Positions 5,417 through 11,687 of a DNA stretch of 11,687 nt are shown here, piece by piece. Every line of letters starts with the position of its first letter. Positions within the stretch are counted from its first letter, which is position 1. Position numbers and translations under genes: made by a program. Origin of the DNA: Lachnospiraceae bacterium (lineage in GTDB: Bacteria; Bacillota; Clostridia; Lachnospirales; Lachnospiraceae); assembly GCA_017475845.1 (NCBI GenBank), contig JAFVEU010000087.1:1-11687 (forward strand). Direction: 5' to 3'. The notes beneath the pieces are model-generated. The model searched no databases and was not told the origin of the DNA. It was given only the letters and a program-made list of their open reading frames with translations.

Positions 5417-6193
5417 ATGCTTTTAGCGGAAAGACGAAACCTTATAATCCTGGAATTGCAGGAAAATAAAAAGGTGGTTGTAAGCGAGCTCAGCAAGAAG
5501 TTCAATGTGTCTGAGGAAACCATAAGGCGTGATCTGGATAAGCTCTCGGAGGAGGGCCTTGTGGTAAAGGGTTACGGCGGAGCCGTATTGAAAGAAGATT
5601 ACGGCATGGAGCTGCCCTTTAATGTGAGATACAAAATGAATCCGGAGGGGAAGAAAGTCATAGCGGAGCTGGCTGTGCAGGAGATCTCCAACAGGGATTA
5701 TATTTCCCTTGATGCTTCATCCACCACGGTTTTCCTTTCCAGGGTCATCCGGGGAAAGCAGTTTGAAAAGCTTACGGTCATTACCAATTCCGTGGAGAAT
5801 GCTATAACCCTTTCTTCGGCTCCCGGATGTGAGCTGGTGCTCTCCGGCGGAACTCTCCACTCTGACAGCATGTCCCTTATGGGAGCAAAGGCCATCGAAT
5901 CGATCTCTGCCTATCATGTGAACAAGGCTTTCATATCCTGCAACGGTCTCGACATGGAAAGAGGGATCACGGAAGGAAATGATGAAGTGGTGAGCATGAA
6001 GCAGGCCATCATAAATGCAGCTGAAAGTGTGATACTCCTTATTGACTCCGATAAGTTTGACAAGGTTTCCTTTTCGCAGGTATGTGATATCTCACGGATC
6101 GAAATGCTGATAACGGACAGGAAACCTGAGGATCACTGGCTTGAAAGCTTTTATGAAAAGGACATAAAGGTTAAATACCCGGGAGCGGAGTAA
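5417..6193 (+). CDS. DeoR-family transcriptional repressor
   Basis: A 258-residue DeoR/GlpR-type regulator. Residues 1-57 form the winged helix-turn-helix (R-R-N-L-I-I-L-E-L-Q-E-N-K-K-V-V-V; S-E-E-T-I-R-R-D-L; G-L-V-V-K-G-Y-G-G-A-V). The remainder is the ISOCOT-like sugar-phosphate sensor domain, with D-A-S-S-T-T (ligand phosphate loop, about residue 95-100), V-I-T-N-S-V-E-N, L-S-G-G-T and D-S-D-K-F. These proteins usually repress catabolic operons until a phosphorylated sugar binds. Placed inside the operon between the shell and enzyme genes, it probably controls its own operon. Propanediol arises from fucose or rhamnose, so a deoxysugar phosphate such as fuculose or rhamnulose phosphate is a plausible but unproven inducer. 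Ribosome site: G-rich run at 5408-5412. Length is normal for the family. Confidence 0.92.
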   Translation: MLLAERRNLIILELQENKKVVVSELSKKFNVSEETIRRDLDKLSEEGLVVKGYGGAVLKEDYGMELPFNVRYKMNPEGKKVIAELAVQEISNRDYISLDASSTTVFLSRVIRGKQFEKLTVITNSVENAITLSSAPGCELVLSGGTLHSDSMSLMGAKAIESISAYHVNKAFISCNGLDMERGITEGNDEVVSMKQAIINAAESVILLIDSDKFDKVSFSQVCDISRIEMLITDRKPEDHWLESFYEKDIKVKYPGAE

Positions 6194-6207
6194 TGCTGCT
6201 CTCCCGG
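6179..6207 (+). promoter_or_regulatory. Hairpin across deoR stop, before the glycyl radical enzyme gene
   Basis: Seven GC-rich pairs (6179-6185 with 6201-6207) close a 15-nt loop that contains the deoR stop codon. No T-run follows, so it is not an intrinsic terminator. It could stabilise or delimit the downstream dehydratase message, which is expected to be needed at a higher level than the repressor. Function inferred. Confidence 0.35.
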
Positions 6208-6231
6208 TAAAAGGATAACGGTGAACGGGAT

Positions 6232-8763
6232 ATGAAGAGATATAACAGCGAACCTGTTAAAAAATCAGAAAGAATAACAAGACTTGTACAGCATCTTTTT
6301 CATAAGATGCCTGAGATCGAGGCTGCAAGGGCGGAGCTTATCACAGAGTCCTATATGGAAACGGAAGAGTTTCCGGAGACTACCAGAAAGGCTCTGGCCT
6401 TTAACCATATCTTAAAGAATCTTCCCATCATAATCCGTCCGGAGGAGCTTATAGTGGGAAGCACCACCATTGCCCCCAGAGGCTGCCAGACCTATCCGGA
6501 ATTCTCTTATGAATGGCTGGAAGCCGAGTTTGATACCGTGGAGCACCGGTCTGCGGATCCTTTTTATATCTCGGAGGATACAAAGAGAAGGCTTAAGGCG
6601 GTAAATCCATACTGGAAGGGAAAGACCACATCGGAGCTTGCAAGGGCTTATATGGCGCCGGAGACCATCCGCGCCATGGAGCATAATGTCTTCACTCCCG
6701 GTAATTATTATTATAACGGAGTTGGCCATGTAAACGTCCACTATGACCGGGTCATAAATGAAGGTCTTGAAGGGATCATGAACCGGGCTTCATCGGAACT
6801 GTCCCGCCTTACGGTATGTGACAGCGAGTATGCCGTAAAGAGAAGGTTTTTAGAGGCTGTTATCATTTCCTGCAATGCGGTCTGTGAATATGCAAAAAGA
6901 TACAGTGCTCTTGCAAAGGAGGAGGCGGCAAAGGAAGGGAATGAAAAGAGAAAGGCAGAATTGCTGAAAATATCCGAGGTCTGCGCCCATGTTCCCCTCC
7001 ACCCCGCAAGAACCTTCCATGAAGCCTGCCAGGCATTCTGGTTCGTGCAGCAGACCCTGCAGATAGAGTCTTCGGGGCATTCCATCTCCCCGGGGCGTTT
7101 CGATCAGTATATGTATCCCTATTATGAAGCTGATATAAAGAAGGGGATCATGACAAGAGAAGAGGCCCAGGAGCTTATAGACTGCGTATGGGTTAAATTA
7201 AATGACCTTAATAAGTGCAGGGACGCCCTGTCTGCCGAAGGCTTTGCGGGATATTCCCTGTTCCAGAATCTGATCGTTGGAGGACAGACTGTAGAAGGGG
7301 AGGATGCTACAAACGACCTGTCATTTATGTGTCTTGATGCCACAAAGCATGTGTTCCTGCCCCAGCCCTCCATTTCCATAAGGGTCTGGAACGGATCTTC
7401 CCATGATCTTCTCCTCCGGGCGGCCGAGGTCACAAGGACAGGTATAGGTTTTCCGGCATACTATAATGACGAGATCATAATTCCCTCCATGATGAAGCGG
7501 GGCATACCGGAATCAGACGCCAGGAATTACAGCATAATAGGCTGCGTGGAGCCCCATGTGCCGGGAAAAGAGGACGGATGGCACGATGCTGCTTTCTTTA
7601 ATATGGTGCGCCCTCTGGAAATGGTATTTTCAAACGGATACGATAAGGGGGAGGAAGCCTCTATCCACACCGGGGATGTTACGAAGTTCAGTTCTTACGA
7701 GGAATTCAAGGCTGCCTATAAAAAGCAGATGGATTATAATATCGCTCTGCTCGTCAATGCAAATAACGCTATCGACAGGGCACATGCGGAGAGAAGTCCT
7801 CTTCCCTTTGAATCTGCCCTTATCGATGACTGCATAGGAAAGGGAAAACCTCTGCAGAGCGGCGGGGCGGTCTACAGCTTTACGGGTCCCCAGGGCTTTG
7901 GTATCGCCAATGTGGCCGACTCCCTTTATACGGTAAAGAAGCTGGTATTTGAGGAGAAGGCTTTCACTCTTTCAGAGCTGAAGCGGGCCATGGAGATGAA
8001 TTTCGGAAAGGGCTTTGATGAGATCACCGCAAGGGAAACAGCTGAAGAGGCAGCTAAAGCTGTAAGAGAAAAGGGCGGAGAAGTGACAGAGAAGCTTATC
8101 CGGGATGTGATAAGCGATGTGCTTAATATGGAGCTTCCTGCGGATGAAAAGCAGAGATACGAAGAAATATGGCAGATGATCGACGACCTTCCAAAGTACG
8201 GCAATGATGTGGACGAGGTGGATCTCATTGCCAGGGAAGCTGCATATTACTATACAAAACCCCTTCCGGAGTATAAGAACCCCAGGGGAGGGATCTTCCA
8301 GGCAGGGCTTTATCCGGTGTCGGCAAACGTCCCTCTAGGAGCCCAGACAGGAGCCACGCCGGACGGAAGGCTTGCCCACATGCCGGTGGCAGACGGGGTT
8401 TCCCCCACCAACGGAAAAGACCTTCACGGTCCCACGGCATCCTGTAATTCCGTGGCAAGGCTGGATCACGCTGACGCATCAAACGGCACTCTCTTTAACA
8501 TGAAGATCCATCCCACGGCAATGAGCGGGGAAAAGGGACTTGAGAATTTTGTATCCCTTGTCAGGGGATTCTTTGACCAGAAGGGGATGCACATGCAGTT
8601 TAATGTAGTTGATAAAGAGACTCTGCTGGATGCCCAGAAGAACCCCGAGAAGTACAGGGGGCTGGTGGTAAGGGTTGCGGGCTATTCCGCGCTTTTTACC
8701 ACGCTTTCAAAATCACTGCAGGATGATATCATAAGAAGAACGGCACAGGGGCAGTACAGATGA
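6232..8763 (+). CDS. Glycyl radical diol dehydratase (B12-independent propanediol/glycerol dehydratase)
   Basis: An 843-residue glycyl radical enzyme of the PFL superfamily, the signature enzyme of this compartment. The thiyl-radical Cys438 and catalytic Glu440 lie in G-C-V-E-P, followed by P-G-K-x-D-G-W-H-D with Asp452, exactly 14 residues after the cysteine as in glycerol dehydratase. His166 (G-V-G-H) and His283 (S-S-G-H-S) fit the substrate-binding histidines. The radical glycine is Gly817 in R-V-A-G-Y-S-A-L-F near the C-terminus. This set defines the diol dehydratase branch, not pyruvate formate-lyase or choline lyase; as I recall, the numbering matches the Roseburia inulinivorans propanediol dehydratase. 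Likely reaction: 1,2-propanediol to propanal (glycerol to 3-hydroxypropanal is possible). No clear encapsulation peptide is visible at the N-terminus. It overlaps its activase gene by 4 nt. The enzyme is oxygen-sensitive, implying an anaerobe. Confidence 0.93.
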   Translation: MKRYNSEPVKKSERITRLVQHLFHKMPEIEAARAELITESYMETEEFPETTRKALAFNHILKNLPIIIRPEELIVGSTTIAPRGCQTYPEFSYEWLEAEFDTVEHRSADPFYISEDTKRRLKAVNPYWKGKTTSELARAYMAPETIRAMEHNVFTPGNYYYNGVGHVNVHYDRVINEGLEGIMNRASSELSRLTVCDSEYAVKRRFLEAVIISCNAVCEYAKRYSALAKEEAAKEGNEKRKAELLKISEVCAHVPLHPARTFHEACQAFWFVQQTLQIESSGHSISPGRFDQYMYPYYEADIKKGIMTREEAQELIDCVWVKLNDLNKCRDALSAEGFAGYSLFQNLIVGGQTVEGEDATNDLSFMCLDATKHVFLPQPSISIRVWNGSSHDLLLRAAEVTRTGIGFPAYYNDEIIIPSMMKRGIPESDARNYSIIGCVEPHVPGKEDGWHDAAFFNMVRPLEMVFSNGYDKGEEASIHTGDVTKFSSYEEFKAAYKKQMDYNIALLVNANNAIDRAHAERSPLPFESALIDDCIGKGKPLQSGGAVYSFTGPQGFGIANVADSLYTVKKLVFEEKAFTLSELKRAMEMNFGKGFDEITARETAEEAAKAVREKGGEVTEKLIRDVISDVLNMELPADEKQRYEEIWQMIDDLPKYGNDVDEVDLIAREAAYYYTKPLPEYKNPRGGIFQAGLYPVSANVPLGAQTGATPDGRLAHMPVADGVSPTNGKDLHGPTASCNSVARLDHADASNGTLFNMKIHPTAMSGEKGLENFVSLVRGFFDQKGMHMQFNVVDKETLLDAQKNPEKYRGLVVRVAGYSALFTTLSKSLQDDIIRRTAQGQYR

Positions 8764-9566
8764 CCATGAAAGATCAGCCATATTTAAATGTAAAGGGAAG
8801 GATATTTGATATCCAGAGATATTCCATTCATGACGGTATCGGTATCAGAACCATCGTTTTCTTAAAGGGCTGCGCCTTAAGGTGCAGGTGGTGCTGCAAC
8901 CCCGAATCCCAGAATTACGAGATGGAAGAGATGACCTTAAACGGCCGCAGGAAGGTCTGCGGACAGGATATAACGGTGAGAGAGGTCATGGAGACCGTGA
9001 AAAGGGATATGCCCTATTACAGCCGGTCAAATGGCGGCCTTACCCTTTCGGGGGGAGAGAGCCTTTTGCAGATCGACTTTGCCGAGGCTCTGCTCAGGGC
9101 CGGAAAGGATCTGGGGGTAAATACGGCATTGGAGAGCATGGGCTATGCAGACTTTTCAAAGATAAGGCGGATACTTCCTTTTCTTGATACATACCTTTAT
9201 GACATCAAGCACATGGATCCAAAGAAGCATAAGGAGTGGTGCGGAAAGGAAAACACCCTTATGGTGGAAAATGCGAGAAGGGTTGCCGAATCGCGCCGGA
9301 CAGAGCTTATAATCCGCGTGCCTGTGATCCCGGGCTTTAATGATACGGAAAAAGAGATACTGGATATTGCCCATTTTGCGGATTCACTTCCCGGAGTTGA
9401 AGAGATCCATCTTCTGCCCTACCATAATTTCGGGGAAGGGAAATACAGCGGACTTATGAGACCCTACCCCATGGGGGATGCAAAGACTCCTTCTCCGGAA
9501 AAAATGCTTTTATTTAAGGGGAGCGTGGAAAGAGAAACGAATCTTCGCTGCCAGATAGGCGGATAA
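8760..9566 (+). CDS. Glycyl radical enzyme activase (radical SAM)
   Basis: A 268-residue radical SAM activase that abstracts a hydrogen from Gly817 of the dehydratase using a reduced [4Fe-4S] cluster and S-adenosylmethionine. The cluster motif C-A-L-R-C-R-W-C is at Cys38/Cys42/Cys45, followed by N-P-E. The SAM-contact motif reads S-G-G-E-S (97-101) rather than the usual S-G-G-E-P, and the T-A-L-E-S-M-G segment replaces the common T-x-E-T-C-G. The ferredoxin-like insert with extra clusters found in many dehydratase and decarboxylase activases is absent: only one cysteine (Cys67, R-K-V-C-G) lies in the short link. It is translationally coupled to the dehydratase by an ATGA overlap; an in-frame ATG at 8766 is an alternative start. 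The reductant is unknown: flavodoxin, or possibly the PduS-like protein. Confidence 0.93.
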   Translation: MTMKDQPYLNVKGRIFDIQRYSIHDGIGIRTIVFLKGCALRCRWCCNPESQNYEMEEMTLNGRRKVCGQDITVREVMETVKRDMPYYSRSNGGLTLSGGESLLQIDFAEALLRAGKDLGVNTALESMGYADFSKIRRILPFLDTYLYDIKHMDPKKHKEWCGKENTLMVENARRVAESRRTELIIRVPVIPGFNDTEKEILDIAHFADSLPGVEEIHLLPYHNFGEGKYSGLMRPYPMGDAKTPSPEKMLLFKGSVERETNLRCQIGG

Positions 9567-9581
9567 AAGGCCGGATTATTT

Positions 9582-11141
9582 ATGACAATTCTTATCGTGG
9601 ACGATGAGGATCTGACCCGCAGAGGGCTGATCTCATCCATAAAAAACCTGGAGCTTCCCATAACGGATCTTTACGAAGCCGATGATGGCTTAAAGGGAGT
9701 GAGGGTTGCAACCGAAAAACGACCTGACATCATCTTAAGTGATATCCGTATGGCAAAGATGTCGGGAATAGATATGGTGGATGAATTAAAGGAAAGACTT
9801 CCCGATTCCGCCTTTATTTTTATGAGCGGATATTCCGACAGGGATTATCTGAAGGCCGCCATACGCTTAAAAGCGGTGAGTTTTATTGAGAAGCCCATTG
9901 ACTTAAAAGAGCTGGAAAGCGTTCTCATGGAAGCCATAAGGACCATTGAAGACCTTAAGTTCAGCCATGAGTCAAAGCTTCTCCACAACAGGGCGGCATC
10001 AAGGCAGCTGGCCCTTCGTCTAACCCTGTCTCCCGAAGAAGCGGGGGATCTTCCCGGGGAGCTTTCAGAGGGCTCTGTCAGCGATATGGTGAAAAAAAAC
10101 AGGTATGTCACCACATTTATCGTAAAGACCGTGCAGAGCTTAAGCCTTATGGACGCTGAAGAGAAAAAGCGCATCAATGACGCTTTCGACGCCTTTTTGT
10201 CCGGAATGCGCTGCGCTGAAATAAACATGGAAAAGCATGACCAGCATCTGGTGTACCATGTTTTTTCTCCGGAAAGACTTGAAAAGAACAGGATAGAACG
10301 TATAGGAAAGGCCCTGAAGGAAGCATTGGGGGAGAAAAGATTCTTTATCTCCGCGGGACAGTCTGTCTCCGGGATGGAGAAAGCCTTTGTTTCCTACAAT
10401 CAGGCGGTGGTTCTCCTTCAGTCGGCGTTTTTTAACGATTACGGCTGCATAATCTTTGACAGCAAGGAGGAGCTGCTGCCGGCACCGAAGGTACTGCCTG
10501 ATCCGTCGGGAGCCTATCTTCTCGCCCTTTTATCGGGAGATGCTGCAAAGGTCAGGGAAACAGAGGAGCAGATCGAAAGATCCCTGTCAGACAGCAGGAA
10601 TCTGATGCCGGATCAGGTGAGGGATATATATTACAAGCTCTTTATTTCGATATATGATGCATATAAAAAGCTGTCCATATATCCGGAGAACGCTTTTGCA
10701 AGCTCGGAATCCCTTCTGTCCTTCGTGCAGGAGCGCAACACCTTAAAAGAGCTTTCGGATGCCCTAAGGGAAAGGTCGGAGGAGCTGCTTTCTTCCATGG
10801 AGAAGGATGAATCCGAAAACCCCGTTGTCCTTGAAATAAAGGTTTTTATTTCAAGAAACTATTCCAGGGAGAATCTGTCGGTTAAGGAGATCAGTGAACA
10901 TGTTCATCTGTCTTCGACCTATATCTGCACTCTTTTCAAGAATGAAACCGGGGTGACCTTAAACCAGTACATAACCCTTTACAGGATGGATAAGGCAAAG
11001 GAGCTTTTATCCGACCCGAAGAATAAGATCGCGGATATTTCCGCTAAAGTCGGGTATTCCGACGGGAACTACTTCGGAAAATCCTTTAAGAAGACTGTCG
11101 GCATGACTCCGGGAGAATACCGGGCCCAAGTGATAATATGA
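9582..11141 (+). CDS. YesN-like response regulator (receiver + AraC DNA-binding domain)
   Basis: A 519-residue two-component response regulator. The receiver domain (about 1-120) has the acidic pair Asp7/Asp8 (V-D-D-E-D), phospho-acceptor Asp54 (I-L-S-D-I-R-M), Ser82 and Lys104 (F-I-E-K-P-I-D). A long middle region (about 125-410) has no motif I can name and resembles the linker domain of YesN-type regulators. Residues about 415-519 are an AraC/XylS double helix-turn-helix (L-S-V-K-E-I-S-E-H-V-H-L-S-S-T-Y; I-A-D-I-S-A-K-V-G-Y-S-D-G-N-Y-F-G-K-S-F-K-K). It follows the activase by 15 nt and overlaps the sensor kinase gene as ATGA. Such pairs usually control carbohydrate uptake operons; here it may control the BMC operon, a transporter to the right, or both. 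Confidence 0.92.
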   Translation: MTILIVDDEDLTRRGLISSIKNLELPITDLYEADDGLKGVRVATEKRPDIILSDIRMAKMSGIDMVDELKERLPDSAFIFMSGYSDRDYLKAAIRLKAVSFIEKPIDLKELESVLMEAIRTIEDLKFSHESKLLHNRAASRQLALRLTLSPEEAGDLPGELSEGSVSDMVKKNRYVTTFIVKTVQSLSLMDAEEKKRINDAFDAFLSGMRCAEINMEKHDQHLVYHVFSPERLEKNRIERIGKALKEALGEKRFFISAGQSVSGMEKAFVSYNQAVVLLQSAFFNDYGCIIFDSKEELLPAPKVLPDPSGAYLLALLSGDAAKVRETEEQIERSLSDSRNLMPDQVRDIYYKLFISIYDAYKKLSIYPENAFASSESLLSFVQERNTLKELSDALRERSEELLSSMEKDESENPVVLEIKVFISRNYSRENLSVKEISEHVHLSSTYICTLFKNETGVTLNQYITLYRMDKAKELLSDPKNKIADISAKVGYSDGNYFGKSFKKTVGMTPGEYRAQVII

Positions 11142-11687
11142 AAAAAAGCTTCAATCCGGTCCGTTATTTTCTGACGGATCTCCGCTTCTCAAAAAAACTG
11201 ATCATTTCCTTCCTCCTGCTTCTGCTCATTCCCACAGCAGCGGTTTCGGTCCTTATGTACGGGGAGATCACGGATCTGGTGGTGACCGATACTGTCAACA
11301 ATTACGCTCAGCTGTCCGAGCAGACCACCAATACGGCGAACACCATTACACGAAGGATACGGAATGTGGCGGATATGTTAAAAAACGATTCCTACCTCCG
11401 GGAGACAGTAATGCACCCCGCTTTTTCCCATACCGATGACATCGAATATTCAGAGATATTGAGGGATTCCTTTATGACCTTCATAGATTCATATAAGGAG
11501 GATCCCCTGGTAAAGGACATCCGTATCTATCTTGACACTCCTTATAAGGATCTGTATGAAAACTCGGGACAGGGCGATGTTTTCCAGTCCATGAGCCTTA
11601 CAAAAGGAACCTACTGGGGCGGCATCATGAGTACCAATAAGACCGACACCCTGTTTTGCGCACCCTTTTACCTCTCCAACAGGGAAA
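11138..11687 (+). CDS. YesM-like sensor histidine kinase, 3' end cut by window
   Basis: The start of a membrane sensor kinase; the frame is open to the window edge (183 full codons). A short basic cytoplasmic N-terminus (K-K-S-F-N-P-V-R; L-R-F-S-K-K-L) precedes one hydrophobic membrane segment at about residues 21-43, with S-F-L-L-L-L-L-I-P typical of the YesM family. The rest is an extracytoplasmic sensor region beginning with a probable helical stretch (Q-L-S-E-Q-T-T-N-T-A-N-T-I-T-R-R-I) in a dCache-like layout. The second membrane segment, HAMP, and kinase core lie beyond the window. Overlap with the response regulator by ATGA means the two are translated together. The ligand is unknown; an extracellular sugar or diol is plausible. 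Confidence 0.9.
   Translation, partial: MKKSFNPVRYFLTDLRFSKKLIISFLLLLLIPTAAVSVLMYGEITDLVVTDTVNNYAQLSEQTTNTANTITRRIRNVADMLKNDSYLRETVMHPAFSHTDDIEYSEILRDSFMTFIDSYKEDPLVKDIRIYLDTPYKDLYENSGQGDVFQSMSLTKGTYWGGIMSTNKTDTLFCAPFYLSNRE

Noticed and set aside
7556..7837. Plus-strand out-of-frame ORFs inside the dehydratase (7556-7837) and activase (8882-9187)
   Set aside because: Both overlap fully conserved catalytic regions in another frame and encode composition-biased, motif-free peptides.
6232..8763. Pyruvate formate-lyase, choline trimethylamine-lyase or 4-hydroxyphenylacetate decarboxylase
   Set aside because: A single Cys in G-C-V-E-P followed by P-G-K-x-D-G-W-H-D, plus the two His positions, fits the diol dehydratase branch; PFL has adjacent cysteines and the others lack the W-H-D segment as I recall them.
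1..11687. Mobile elements, CRISPR, tRNA, phage or toxin genes
   Set aside because: No transposase, terminal inverted repeats, repeat-spacer pattern, tRNA cloverleaf or integrase-like reading frame was seen.

Overview
The window looks like a piece of a chromosome from a gut-type Firmicute, most likely a Lachnospiraceae member related to Roseburia or Blautia. This is inferred from moderate GC, strong AGGAGG-type ribosome sites, dense one-strand packing, a YesN/YesM-type two-component pair and a Roseburia-like glycyl radical diol dehydratase. All real genes are on the + strand. The two ends are cut: a zinc-type alcohol dehydrogenase on the left lacks its N-terminus and a sensor kinase on the right lacks most of its length.

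From about 1060 to 9566 the genes form one compact bacterial microcompartment (BMC) operon of the glycyl-radical-enzyme, propanediol-using type. The order is: four hexameric shell proteins (a loop-insert BMC-H, a PduA/J-like BMC-H, a PduK-like BMC-H with a charged tail, and a second PduA/J-like BMC-H 84% identical to the first), PduL phosphotransacylase with an N-terminal encapsulation helix, a EutN/CcmL-type vertex pentamer, a PduS-like Fe-S flavoprotein, a PduT-like tandem BMC-T with the cluster-binding pore cysteine, a DeoR-family repressor, the glycyl radical diol dehydratase, and its radical-SAM activase. A response regulator and sensor kinase follow directly, with 15-nt spacing and then a 4-nt overlap.

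Expected working: the dehydratase converts 1,2-propanediol (or glycerol) to the aldehyde inside the shell. An acyl-CoA-forming aldehyde dehydrogenase, not in this window, would make the acyl-CoA, and PduL would convert that to acyl phosphate. PduS and PduT form a redox route through the shell. No cobalamin chemistry is seen, so the PduS homologue is unlikely to act as a cobalamin reductase here.

The non-coding gaps are short but not featureless. The 169-nt gap before the first shell gene holds a strong palindrome and a possible three-way-junction leader RNA with alternative pairings. The 96-nt gap before the pentamer gene holds a hairpin followed by what reads as a geometrically good H-type pseudoknot just upstream of the ribosome site. 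A gapped repeat links two intergenic spacers. No tRNA, rRNA, CRISPR array, insertion sequence or canonical intrinsic terminator was found, and no stretch over 300 bases lacks a gene.
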